Of a DNA stretch of 64,000 nucleotides, positions 19,113-27,533 are shown piece after piece. Location: contig NZ_CP141059.1 in NCBI RefSeq assembly GCF_034661235.1, positions 3,843,501-3,907,500 of the forward strand, in the 5' to 3' direction. Positions within the stretch are counted from its first letter, which is position 1. Each line of letters begins with the position of its first letter. The stretch is from Nocardioides bizhenqiangii. GTDB lineage: Bacteria; Actinomycetota; Actinomycetes; Propionibacteriales; Nocardioidaceae. A model generated the notes under the pieces. The model ran no database searches and was not told where the DNA came from. It saw only the letters and a program-made list of their open reading frames with translations. Made by a program: the position numbers and the translations under genes.

Positions 19113-19830
19113 GCGCCCGTCGCACGGCCTCACGGCCGGCGTCGTTGGTGTGGCAGCCGTCGTCGGTGAGGTCGCTGCGCAGCTGACCGTCGGTGCCGGC
19201 GAGTTGAGCGGTCAGGTCGGTGACGCGCATCCCGGGCCGGGCTGCGGTGACCTCCTGGTGGAGGGCGTCGCAGATCGCGCGGTGCGCGACCAGCCGCTCC
19301 TCGATCGTGCCGACCACCGGGAAGGCGACGTGATCGGTGACGTCCACGCTCGGCGGGACCGGCGTGACGACGACTGCGGTCTCCGCGCCGGCGCGCTTGC
19401 GGAGCTCGTCGATCCGGTCGACGTAGGTCGCGACGAACCCGGTGTCGAGCCTCCCGTCGACCAGCCGGTTCGCCAGGTGGCACCGCACGTCGATCTCCCC
19501 GAAGCTGAACGTCAGGACGCCAGGGGGGTTCGGCAGCCGGCCGAGGACCGCCGTCACCACGCGAACGGAGGTCGGCCACCCACCCCGGGCGATCGAGAAC
19601 ATCAGTCGCGGACCGAGGTGCCACACGAACCGGTTGGCACCGATCCGTCCGAGGCGGTCGAACGCGAACGAGGGGGCGTTGAGGAGAACGGCGTGCGAGT
19701 CGCCGATCCACAGCTCGTCGACGCGCCCCCGGGCCGCCGCGCCGCACAGCCGGACGGTGCCGACCAGCTGCTGCAACCACGCGCGGAACGCCCACAGCCG
19801 CAGTCCGATCCGCTTCACCAAACGCTGCAC
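19093..19830 (-). CDS. SGNH-like hydrolase, glycan-locus type
   Basis: A 245-residue protein. ELWIGDSHAVLL is an SGNH block I with Ser in GDSH, LTFSFGEIDVRCH resembles block III (here Gly-Glu-Ile-Asp), and DDGCHTNDAGREAV near the C-terminus supplies the Asp-x2-His dyad. Such proteins in polysaccharide loci de-acylate or acyl-modify sugars. There is no signal peptide; a short hydrophobic basic helix (RIGLRLWAFRAWLQQLVG) may tether it to the membrane. GTG 19830 has GAGAGAGGA about ten bases upstream. Its 3' end overlaps the epimerase gene by 20 bases. Confidence 0.68.
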   Translation of the reverse strand: MQRLVKRIGLRLWAFRAWLQQLVGTVRLCGAAARGRVDELWIGDSHAVLLNAPSFAFDRLGRIGANRFVWHLGPRLMFSIARGGWPTSVRVVTAVLGRLPNPPGVLTFSFGEIDVRCHLANRLVDGRLDTGFVATYVDRIDELRKRAGAETAVVVTPVPPSVDVTDHVAFPVVGTIEERLVAHRAICDALHQEVTAARPGMRVTDLTAQLAGTDGQLRSDLTDDGCHTNDAGREAVRRALNPSRA

Positions 19831-19933
19831 GATCCGTGCGTCCTCTCTCGCGCGTGAACCACTTCCCGCTGCTCGACGGCACAACCTAACCGACCGTCAG
19901 GCGGTGCGGCGGATACTTCGCGGAGCCGGCCGG

Positions 19934-20209
19934 TCAGCCACCCGCGAACGGCGGCAGGAACTCGACCGTCGAGCCCGGCGGCACGACGACCACCGCGGGA
20001 TCGCGGCTCCCGACCGGCTGGTCGCCGACCAGCACCGAGCAGACCGCGATCACGTCGGCGAACCGGGAGGCGGGGTGGCGTCGTACGACGTCGGAGGTCA
20101 GGTCGGCCAACGTCACCGGTCCCGATACGGACACGGCGTCCTCGGCGGTGCCGGCGGCCGATCGTGCTGCCGCCCAGTACCGCACCCGGATGACCTGCGT
20201 CTCACTCAC
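19934..20209 (-). CDS. MoaD/ThiS family sulfur carrier
   Basis: A 91-residue beta-grasp protein ending PPFAGG, the C-terminal Gly-Gly that is adenylated and thiocarboxylated in MoaD and Thi[20 protein letters not shown] at the N-terminus fits MoaD, the small subunit of molybdopterin synthase. GTG 20209 is chosen because GGAAGGGAAG lies upstream on the minus strand and because it trims a non-conserved extension. It stands alone, divergent from glnR; no other moa gene is in the window, so a different sulfur-transfer role is possible. Confidence 0.82.
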   Translation of the reverse strand: MSETQVIRVRYWAAARSAAGTAEDAVSVSGPVTLADLTSDVVRRHPASRFADVIAVCSVLVGDQPVGSRDPAVVVVPPGSTVEFLPPFAGG

Positions 20210-20331
20210 CGTCGCTTCCCTTCCGCGTGACGCCGTGGTTTCTGTATCGTCCCCCACAAGAAAACCGGCCGAGGCTCAGTGTTGCGTTTCGGTCTCTCTA
20301 CGGCACTCCGTGCCAGCCAGGAGACCCCGGC

Positions 20332-21084
20332 ATGAGCACTCTTCTCCTTCTGACCAGCGCCTTGCAGCCCTCGGCCGAGGTGCTGCCCGGCCTCGCGCTC
20401 CTCGGCCACCAGGTCAAGATCCTGCCTGCCGAGGGCAGCGCTCTGCTCGAGGCGCCCGAGTCCGACCTGGTGCTCGTCGACGGTCGCCAGGACCTGGCCG
20501 GGTCCCGTGACCTGTGCCGGCTCATCCGCACCACCGGCACCGACGTGCCGGTGATCCTGGTGGCCACCGAGGGCGGACTCGCCGTCGTGTCCCACGACTG
20601 GGGCATGGACGACGTCGTCCTCCACACCTGCGGCCCTGCCGAGCTCGAGGCGCGGATCAAGCTCGCGATCGGCCGGCTCGCAGCCGCGCGCGAGGCCGCC
20701 GACCCCGAGGCCCACGTCATCCGGTCCGGTGAGGTCGTGGTCGATGACGCGACCTACACGGCCAAGGTGGGCGGCCGGGTGCTCGACCTGACGTTCAAGG
20801 AGTTCGAGCTGCTCAAGTTCCTGGCGCAGCACCCCGGTCGCGTGTTCTCCCGCCAGCAGCTGCTCCAGGAGGTGTGGGGCTACGACTACTTCGGCGGCAC
20901 CCGCACCGTCGACGTCCACGTACGGCGGCTCCGGGCCAAGCTCGGTCCCGAGAACGAGACCCTCATCGGCACCGTCCGCAACGTCGGCTACCGCTTCGTG
21001 CTGCCGACCAAGGACGGCCAGAAGGACAACCAGAGCGACCGGGCCACCGCCGACCGGGCCGACACCGCCAGCGTCGACGCCTGA
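20332..21084 (+). CDS. glnR: GlnR-type orphan OmpR-family regulator of nitrogen metabolism
   Basis: A 250-residue regulator whose N-terminus [20 protein letters not shown] and receiver segment [11 protein letters not shown] (Asp50) match actinobacterial GlnR. The winged helix [20 protein letters not shown] and [17 protein letters not shown] is nearly invariant in that family. GlnR binds promoters of glutamine synthetase and ammonium uptake genes; the receiver is atypical and works without a partner kinase, and none is here. ATG 20332 has AGGAGA nine bases upstream. glnR-mshD-ppk-pst order is recurrent in actinobacteria. The C-terminal 25 residues are a charged tail. Confidence 0.88.
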   Translation: MSTLLLLTSALQPSAEVLPGLALLGHQVKILPAEGSALLEAPESDLVLVDGRQDLAGSRDLCRLIRTTGTDVPVILVATEGGLAVVSHDWGMDDVVLHTCGPAELEARIKLAIGRLAAAREAADPEAHVIRSGEVVVDDATYTAKVGGRVLDLTFKEFELLKFLAQHPGRVFSRQQLLQEVWGYDYFGGTRTVDVHVRRLRAKLGPENETLIGTVRNVGYRFVLPTKDGQKDNQSDRATADRADTASVDA

Positions 21085-21141
21085 CCCTGCCCTGTCCCGG
21101 CACGTCCGCTGCGTGTCCTCGTCTCGTCTAGGGTCGCTGAG

Positions 21142-22017
21142 GTGACCGTCCCGGACCCGCTCGCGGCCATCGTCGAGGTACGACGCGCCTGCCTGGCGGT
21201 CGACGGGCACGACCCGGTCGACGAGTCGGTGCACCTACGGCTCAAGCACCACGGGCTCGCGGACACCTCTGCCTGGGTCGAGGACGGGGCGTTCGCGCTA
21301 CGGCACCAGCGCGCTCTCGACCTGGCCGTCGCGCCGGCCGGCCGCGGGCAGGGACGAGGCGGCCGACTGGCGGCGCTGGCGGCAGCCGAGCCCGGCGAGC
21401 TGACCGCGTGGTCGCACGGCGACCATCCGGCGGCCCGGGCGATCGCCGAGCGGCTCGGGTTCGTCCCGGCCCGTGAGCTGTGGGTGATGCGGCGGCCGTC
21501 CGCCATACCCCTGCCGCCGGAGGCGCCGCCGGCCGGGGTCACGATCCGCGACTTCGGGGTCGCGACCGACGCCGAGGCGGTGCTCGCCGTCAACGCCGCT
21601 GCGTTCGCAGCCCACCCCGAGCAGGGTGGGATGTCGGCGGCCGACCTCGCCGAGCGGATGGCCGAGCCGTGGTTCGACCCGGCGGGGCTGCTGCTCGCGT
21701 TCGGACCCGACGGTGAGCTGCTCGGGTTCCACTGGACCAAGCGGCACGACGCGGACCACGGGGAGGTCTACGTCATCGGGGTCTCTCCTGAGGCGCACGG
21801 CCGCGGACTGGGCCGGGTGCTCACCGTGGCCGGCCTCCGCCACCTCGCCGACCGTGGCGTCTCCGAGGTGCACCTCTACGTCGAGTCCGACAACACGCCG
21901 GCGCTGCGGCTCTACTCCGGGCTCGGTTTCACCCACGCGCCGACCGACACCCATGTGCAGTTCCAGCGGCCGTCCCAAGGCTCGCCACTGCGACACGAAA
22001 CCCCTTCGTCCGGATAG
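21142..22017 (+). CDS. mshD: Mycothiol synthase
   Basis: A 291-residue protein with two GNAT domains. It catalyses the last step of mycothiol synthesis, acetylation of Cys-GlcN-Ins by acetyl-CoA. The C-terminal active domain has the acetyl-CoA loop VSPEAHGRGLGRVLTVAGL and YVESDNTPALRLYSGLGFTH; the linker contains HPEQGGMSAADLAERM and WFDPAGLLLAF, both strongly conserved in MshD. The N-terminal domain (AVAPAGRGQGRGGRLAAL) retains a degenerate acetyl-CoA loop. The GTG start at 21142 is preceded by CTGAG. It marks the organism as a mycothiol-using actinomycete. Confidence 0.93.
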   Translation: MTVPDPLAAIVEVRRACLAVDGHDPVDESVHLRLKHHGLADTSAWVEDGAFALRHQRALDLAVAPAGRGQGRGGRLAALAAAEPGELTAWSHGDHPAARAIAERLGFVPARELWVMRRPSAIPLPPEAPPAGVTIRDFGVATDAEAVLAVNAAAFAAHPEQGGMSAADLAERMAEPWFDPAGLLLAFGPDGELLGFHWTKRHDADHGEVYVIGVSPEAHGRGLGRVLTVAGLRHLADRGVSEVHLYVESDNTPALRLYSGLGFTHAPTDTHVQFQRPSQGSPLRHETPSSG

Positions 22018-22028
22018 CATCGGCCCCT

Positions 22029-25000
22029 ATGAGTTCCGTCTCCGACGACGGGCTTGCGCCGGACGACGAGCGCGAGCTCGAGAGCGCCCGCCGCGGGCGC
22101 GGCCGGAGGCTGCCCTGGCGGAGACGCGACGACGACGAGCCCGAGGTCGCTGAGCTGGATGCCGAGGACGTCGAGGAGTTCATCCGACGCAGTGCCGCGG
22201 CCGCGGACAGCACCGACGAGGACGAGCTCCCCGCCAGCGACGGCGCGCACGCGTCGACCGACCCCCTCGAGGGGGAGCTCGACGAGGAGTCGGTGGGCAT
22301 CGCCGGACGCGTCTCCAGTCGTCCGCGGGCGGAGCCCCAGGAGTACGACGAGTTCGCGCCCGAGGGTGACGACGACGTCGACTGGGGCGGGCTCGTGGAG
22401 CCGGCGCCGACGGCCACCCGGACCGCCCGGGGCCGCACGCCGTCCCCCGCGCCCGACCGCGATGTCCCGACGCCCGAGGCCGCCGTCGCCCGGCCTGCGA
22501 CCGATCGGCCGACCGCCGAGGCCGAGGCACCGTTCACACCCGACGTCGACGCGGCGCGGAAGGTCATCGCCGACGCGCTCGACATCGGGTTCGCCGAGCC
22601 GCTCCCCGACGCTCCCCCGCAGCGCAAGCTCTGGCCCCGCCGCCGCGGCGACGTCGTGGTGCCGCGTGTCTCGGGGGACGGCCAGGCAACGCTCGCCGAG
22701 GAGCAAGCGCCGGTCGACGCCGCCCACACGGAGGCGGTCGCGGCCCTCGCCGCCCAGCTGCGCCGCGACGCCGAGATGGCCGCGGCCGAGCAGGCAGCGG
22801 AGCGGATCGCGGCGGAGGAGGCCGCCCAGCGCGCCGCGAGGGCCCGCGAGGAGGCGGACCGGCTCGCCCAGGAGCAGGCCGCACTCGCCGCGCAGGCGAG
22901 CGAGGCGCGCGCCGAGGCGGAGGAGATCGCCCGCCATGCTGCGGCCGCGCGCGAGGAGGCCGAGGCAGCGGCGCGCGAGCGGGCCGAGCTCGCCGGAGCC
23001 GAGTCCGAGAAGCGGGAGGCAGCCGAGCGCAACGCTCAGGAGCAGGCGGAGCGCGCCGCGGCGGCCCACAACGAGCGGCTCGAGGCGGAGGCGTTCGCCC
23101 GCGAGCAGGCACAGCTCGCTGCGCAGGCGGCCACCGCACGGCAGGAGGCCGAGACCGCCGCCGAGGAGTTCGCCAACTTCGCCCGTCGCGCCCACGAGGA
23201 GCGCGCCGCTGCCGAGGAACGCGCCCGCGCCGTGGCGGAGGCAGCAGCGGCCGCCGCTGCCGAGCACGCCGAGTTCGCCCGCCGGATCCTCGAGGAGCGG
23301 GAGGCGGCCGAGCGCAGCTCGGCCGAGATCGCGGTCGCGCGGGCGGCGGCCGAGGAGTCCGCCCGCCAGCAGGCGGCCCTGGCTGAACAGGCGTTCCAGG
23401 CCGCCGAGGCCGCGGAGCTGCGGGCCCGGCAGCTTGCCGAGGAGGCCGCGTCCAGCACCGCCGAGCACGGCGCACTCGCACGTGAGGCGGTCGATCAGCG
23501 GGCAGCGGCCGAGGCCGCCGCTGCCGAGCACGCCCAGCTCGCCCGCGAAGCGCACGTGGCCCGCCAGGCGGCCGAGGAAGCTGCCCGTGAGCAGGCCGAC
23601 CTGGCACGGATCGCGCTGGAGACCGCCGAGGCCGCCGAGGTCCGCGCCCAGGATGCTTCCGCCCGTGCCGAGGCCCAGGTCTCGGCCCGGCTCGCGGCCG
23701 ACGAGTCAGCAGCGCAGCAGGCCCGCGCCGCAGCCGAGGCACACGAGGCCCGCCGGCTCGCCGAGGAGGCCGCCCGCGAGCAGGTCGAGCTGGCCCGCGA
23801 GGCCCAGGCGGCCGCGGCCGCGGCTCACCAGTCCGCGGCGTCGCTCGCCGACGAGAAGATGGCTGTCACGATGGCCCTCGCCGAGGCCGAGCGGCTCGCC
23901 GAGGACGCGAGCCGCGCCCGGATGGACGCCGAGAACCGCGCCCGCGAGGCTCTGGCCGAGCTCGAACGCTCGGCGGTCGCCCAGCAGACCGCGCTCGCGA
24001 GCGTCCAGGCCGACCTGTTGCGTGCCGAGCAGCAGGCGCTCGAGCATGCTCAGGCGAGGGCCGCGGCGGAGCAGGTCGCGGCCGAGCAGGCGCAGGCCAG
24101 GGCCGACGCCGAGCAGGTTGCGGCGGAGCAGGCCCGGGCCAGGGCGGACGCCGAGACCCGGGCAGCGGCGCTCACCCTCGAGATCCAGGAGGCGCGCGCG
24201 CAGGCCGCCGCGATCGAGGCATCCGCCGCCGAGGCCCAGGCCCACGCCGAGGAGCAGATGCGCATCGCCGCGGAGGCGCGACGGGCGGTCGACGAGCAGG
24301 CGGCTGCGGCCGCCGAAGCGTCCGTTGCGGCTGCTGCCGCCGCCGAGGAGCGGGCCGCGGCCCAGGCGGCCCTTGCCGCCGCGACGGCCGCCGCTGAGGA
24401 GCGCGCTGCTGTCGAAGCAGCCGCCGCTGCCGCCGCCGATGAACAGGCCGCCGCCGAAGCTGCCGCTTCCGCGGCCGCGGAAGCGGAGGAGCAGGCTGCC
24501 GCCGACGCAGCCGCCGCCGCTGCCGCCGAGGAACAGGCCGCCGAAGCCGCGGCCGCTGCGTCGGCCGACACGCCCGCGGCGAGCCTCCTCGACCGGTGGG
24601 CCGCCATCAAGGAGTCGGAGGGCTGGGAGCCCTCCCAGCCGGCAACGGCGGCTGCCGGCGCGACCATCGACGGGGTCGCCGCCGGACCCACCGGACCCTC
24701 GGAGCCCGAGAGCCTGCTCGACAAGTGGACGGCGCTGACGGCTCCGGTCGAGCCGCCCGCCGGCGCTCGCCGTCGGGACGAGGTCGCCGGGGACGCCGAA
24801 GAACCCGTCGCCGAGGACACCGTCGACGAGACGGGGCCGCCGAAGACGCTGTTCGACCGTTGGGTCGCGCTCAAGGCAGGCGATGGCACCGCCGGCGGCG
24901 CGGTAGCAGCAGACGAGACCGCCGAGACCGCGCCGGAGGCCGAGTCCACCGCAGACGCCGCGACCCAGGCCGCTGAGCCGGAGGAGCTCCTCGACCGCTG

Positions 25001-25829
25001 GTCGGGATCCTGGCCCGGGGCCAGGCCGTACCCGACGCCCAGCGACGCTCCCGACCAGGAGCCCGCCGCGGTCGACGAGACAGAGGAACCCGCCGCGGCC
25101 GTCGCGGAGCCCGCTGCCGACGAGGACTTCGACCCGCTGACCAGTCCCGTCTTCGCCGTGCCGCCGGTCGACGAGGTCGACGAGGTCGAGGTGGTCGACG
25201 AGGTCACGGCGGCAGAGCCGGTCGAGGACGAGCCGGTCGAGGACGAAACGGTCGAGGACGAGCTCGACGACTTCGACGAGGACCTCGCCGCCGACGAGGA
25301 CGAGGTGGACGTCGTCGCTCCGGCCGATGAGGAGCCCGAACCCGAGCCCGCGCCAGCGCAGGAGCCGGAGCCCGAGCCCGCCCTGGTGACGACCGGGAAG
25401 CACCAGGCGTACCACTCCAAGCGCGGGAGCGGCGTGATGCCGGTCCTCGCGATCATGGCCGCGCTCGCGTGTGCCGTCGCGGTCGGCAAGTACGCCATCG
25501 AAGGCACGCTGCGCGACGACATCCAGCTGAGCGCCTCCCTGAGCGTGGCCACCGCTGTGCTGCTCCTCTACGCCCTCCGGGCGATCGGCAGCACCCGCGC
25601 CGTGCACATCGACGATCGCGGCTTGCTCAAGGTCGTGATCGGCGACTACGCCAGCACGTTCGACCTCACCAGCCCGAGCACCCAGATCGAGCAGATCGGC
25701 CAGCCCGGCCAGCGCAACTGGCAGATCCGGATCCTGCGGCGCAGCATGTCGCCGGTCGAGATCGACAGCAAGGCCGTGGACCCCCGCACCTTCGTCGAGG
25801 CGTTGCGTCAATGGCGTCCGGACCTCTAG
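22029..25829 (+). CDS. Giant alanine/glutamate-rich coiled-coil membrane protein with four LDRW repeats and RPDL-tail domain
   Basis: A 1266-residue protein I do not recognise. Layout: acidic/basic N-terminus (1-215) with two basic Trp-Arg patches (LPWRRRDDD, KLWPRRRGD); an Ala/Glu/Arg coiled coil of about 620 residues (225-845) with a visible 21-residue (three-heptad) repeat; four [ST]L[LF]D[RK]W repeats at residues 853, 896, 941 and 987, about 45 apart in low-complexity linkers; an acidic Glu/Asp/Pro region (1010-1120); two membrane helices (about 1137-1155 and 1167-1187); and a roughly 80-residue beta-rich C-terminal domain ending WRPDL. That last module recurs in the next gene and at 46658. 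With the C-terminal domain and coiled coil on the same side, it probably projects a long rod from the membrane into the cytoplasm. A scaffold or cell-shape role is inference. Confidence 0.8.
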   Translation: MSSVSDDGLAPDDERELESARRGRGRRLPWRRRDDDEPEVAELDAEDVEEFIRRSAAAADSTDEDELPASDGAHASTDPLEGELDEESVGIAGRVSSRPRAEPQEYDEFAPEGDDDVDWGGLVEPAPTATRTARGRTPSPAPDRDVPTPEAAVARPATDRPTAEAEAPFTPDVDAARKVIADALDIGFAEPLPDAPPQRKLWPRRRGDVVVPRVSGDGQATLAEEQAPVDAAHTEAVAALAAQLRRDAEMAAAEQAAERIAAEEAAQRAARAREEADRLAQEQAALAAQASEARAEAEEIARHAAAAREEAEAAARERAELAGAESEKREAAERNAQEQAERAAAAHNERLEAEAFAREQAQLAAQAATARQEAETAAEEFANFARRAHEERAAAEERARAVAEAAAAAAAEHAEFARRILEEREAAERSSAEIAVARAAAEESARQQAALAEQAFQAAEAAELRARQLAEEAASSTAEHGALAREAVDQRAAAEAAAAEHAQLAREAHVARQAAEEAAREQADLARIALETAEAAEVRAQDASARAEAQVSARLAADESAAQQARAAAEAHEARRLAEEAAREQVELAREAQAAAAAAHQSAASLADEKMAVTMALAEAERLAEDASRARMDAENRAREALAELERSAVAQQTALASVQADLLRAEQQALEHAQARAAAEQVAAEQAQARADAEQVAAEQARARADAETRAAALTLEIQEARAQAAAIEASAAEAQAHAEEQMRIAAEARRAVDEQAAAAAEASVAAAAAAEERAAAQAALAAATAAAEERAAVEAAAAAAADEQAAAEAAASAAAEAEEQAAADAAAAAAAEEQAAEAAAAASADTPAASLLDRWAAIKESEGWEPSQPATAAAGATIDGVAAGPTGPSEPESLLDKWTALTAPVEPPAGARRRDEVAGDAEEPVAEDTVDETGPPKTLFDRWVALKAGDGTAGGAVAADETAETAPEAESTADAATQAAEPEELLDRWSGSWPGARPYPTPSDAPDQEPAAVDETEEPAAAVAEPAADEDFDPLTSPVFAVPPVDEVDEVEVVDEVTAAEPVEDEPVEDETVEDELDDFDEDLAADEDEVDVVAPADEEPEPEPAPAQEPEPEPALVTTGKHQAYHSKRGSGVMPVLAIMAALACAVAVGKYAIEGTLRDDIQLSASLSVATAVLLLYALRAIGSTRAVHIDDRGLLKVVIGDYASTFDLTSPSTQIEQIGQPGQRNWQIRILRRSMSPVEIDSKAVDPRTFVEALRQWRPDL

Positions 25830-26422
25830 ACGAGTCGCGGATGGAGTCGTTGCAGGCGGAGATCGACGCTCTGGCGGCACGTTGTGCCGAGCAGGAGCAG
25901 CAGGTGGCCGACCTGACCGCCCAGCTCGCCGCCGCGAACGCCCGGATCGCCGAGCTCGAGTCCATCGCCGAGTCGCCGATCTCCATCCTCGACGGCCGTG
26001 AGAGCGGGCTGGCGAGGGACGGCAGCGATCCACGGGTCCTGTCGGTGATCCTGGCAGCCACCGCGGTGGTCGCCGGGACCGTCGCGCTGCTGGCCTTCGT
26101 CAACGACAACCTCGACACCACGTTCGGGTACGCGATGGTCGTGACCGCCCTCGGCCTCGCGTACGCCTCTCACCGGACCCGCCTCCGGGCGAGCGAGATC
26201 ACCGTGTCCAACGGCGTCGTGTACATCAAGAAGGGCGAGACGTCGTACCGCTTCGACCTCCGCCAGGCCAGCACCAGCATCGACATGGTCGGGCAGCCCG
26301 GCGACCCCTCGTGGCAGGTCTACTTCCACCGCAAGGGCATGGACGACTTCGTGGTCGACGCGCGGATGGTCAACGCCGACGAGTTCGTCCGCCGGCTGCG
26401 CGAGCACCGACCGGACCTGTAG
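25811..26422 (+). CDS. Small coiled-coil membrane protein with RPDL-tail domain
   Basis: A 203-residue protein of unknown function. A short N-terminal coiled coil (ESLQAEIDALAARCAEQEQQ through IAELESIAE) precedes two membrane helices (around 70-90 and 98-116) and an 80-residue C-terminal domain with VGQPGDPSWQVYF and LREHRPDL, homologous to the end of the preceding 1266-residue protein and to the protein at 46658. ATG 25811 overlaps the upstream stop by 19 bases, which suggests translational coupling; ATG 25841 is a non-overlapping alternative. The pair probably forms a complex, inferred from coupling and shared fold. Confidence 0.78.
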   Translation: MASGPLDESRMESLQAEIDALAARCAEQEQQVADLTAQLAAANARIAELESIAESPISILDGRESGLARDGSDPRVLSVILAATAVVAGTVALLAFVNDNLDTTFGYAMVVTALGLAYASHRTRLRASEITVSNGVVYIKKGETSYRFDLRQASTSIDMVGQPGDPSWQVYFHRKGMDDFVVDARMVNADEFVRRLREHRPDL

Positions 26423-26433
26423 GCGGCGCGGGA

Positions 26434-27459
26434 TCAGGTCAGCGCGGCACGCAGCTTGTCGGCGATCCCCTCGACCGCGTGCCGCGACGTGCTACCGACT
26501 CCCACGATGTTGAGGAACCCGTGGATCTGGTCGGTGCACCGTTGGAGCTCGACGCTCACACCCGCGTCGGCCAGCTTGCGGGCGTAGCTCTCGGCCTCGT
26601 CGCGGAGCGGGTCGAACCCGGCCGTGACGATGTACGCCGGTGCCAGGCCGGGCGGGACGTTGGCACGGACCGTCGACATCCGCGGATCCCGACGGTGCTC
26701 CGGCAGCGGGAGATAGCTCTCGTCGGCGCGGTCCATGAACTGTGTCGTCAGGTAGAAGCCCTCTCCGAACAGGCGAAGGCTCTGCGTGTCGCGCTCGGCG
26801 TCCATGCACGGGTAGATGAGCAGCTGCCAGGCGAGGGGTACGCCGTCGCGCGCCGCTGCCAGCGCGACCGATGCCGCCAGGTTGCCGCCCGCCGAGTCAC
26901 CGCCGACCGCTATCCGCTTCGGGTCGGCGCCGAGCTCGGCCGCGTGGTCGACGACCCAGCGGTAGCCCTCGTCGGCGTCGTCGTGAGCGGCCGGGAAGAC
27001 GTGCTCCGGACCCCGCCGGTAGGTCAGCGCCAGGACCGGCACCCCGGATCGCTCGGCGAGCACTCGGCACGCGGCGTCGTGGGTGTCGAGGTCGCCCTCG
27101 ATGAAGCCGCCGCCGTGCAAGAACACCAGCAGTGGACCGGGGTCCGGGGATGCGGGCGCCGTCGGGAGGAAGTGCCGAGCCGGCCGGCCGGCGACCGTCA
27201 GGTCCCGCACCTCGCCGATGGCCTGGACGCCGCCGACCAGTGCCGTCTCCTTGACCATGTTCGTGCGCATCGTGGCGATCGGGACCTCCTCGTCGCGCGG
27301 GCGGGCGATCGCCTGCAACCGCAGCATCACCTGGAGGTCGGGAGCCAGGGTCTGTCCGTCGAGCATCACCGGCCGGCCTGCGATCACGCGACGGATTCGA
27401 GCGGGCGCGGACATCGCCGTCTTGAGTGCCTTCGCCTCGACGGCGTCGCGGATCTTCAC
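26434..27459 (-). CDS. Alpha/beta hydrolase, hormone-sensitive-lipase family esterase
   Basis: A 341-residue esterase. The HSL-family oxyanion motif is [14 protein letters not shown], the nucleophile elbow is [27 protein letters not shown] holds the catalytic Asp and DQIHGFLN the catalytic His. It should hydrolyse short-chain acyl esters; the substrate is unknown. GTG 27459 is chosen because longer frames run into a poorly coding stretch; no ribosome binding site is obvious. It converges with the membrane protein at 26422 (11 bases) and is divergent from ppk. Confidence 0.85.
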   Translation of the reverse strand: MKIRDAVEAKALKTAMSAPARIRRVIAGRPVMLDGQTLAPDLQVMLRLQAIARPRDEEVPIATMRTNMVKETALVGGVQAIGEVRDLTVAGRPARHFLPTAPASPDPGPLLVFLHGGGFIEGDLDTHDAACRVLAERSGVPVLALTYRRGPEHVFPAAHDDADEGYRWVVDHAAELGADPKRIAVGGDSAGGNLAASVALAAARDGVPLAWQLLIYPCMDAERDTQSLRLFGEGFYLTTQFMDRADESYLPLPEHRRDPRMSTVRANVPPGLAPAYIVTAGFDPLRDEAESYARKLADAGVSVELQRCTDQIHGFLNIVGVGSTSRHAVEGIADKLRAALT

Positions 27460-27504
27460 GAGGAGCGACCCTAGACGAGCTCCACCTGGCGGACGACACC
27501 ATCC

Positions 27505-27526
27505 GTTCACCCGGTGGTGACACACT
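27505..27526 (+). promoter_or_regulatory. Possible PHO box before ppk (weak)
   Basis: GTTCACCCGGT followed by GGTGACACACT, two 11-base units compared with the actinobacterial PhoP direct-repeat consensus GTTCACCYWMC. The first unit matches eight positions strongly and the second about seven loosely. It ends seven bases before the ppk ATG, so it would overlap the ribosome binding region. PhoP control of ppk is known in Streptomyces, which makes the match worth recording. Confidence 0.4.
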
Positions 27527-27533
27527 CATTTCC

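Noticed and set aside
24289..24560. Dense GCC-rich repeats, considered as minisatellite or CRISPR
   Set aside because: They encode the Ala/Glu coiled coil in frame; units vary and have no spacers.
23706..26033. 775-codon minus-strand frame opposite the coiled-coil gene
   Set aside because: Gly/Leu/Arg-rich shadow of the repetitive GCC/GAG codons; no start signal or domain.
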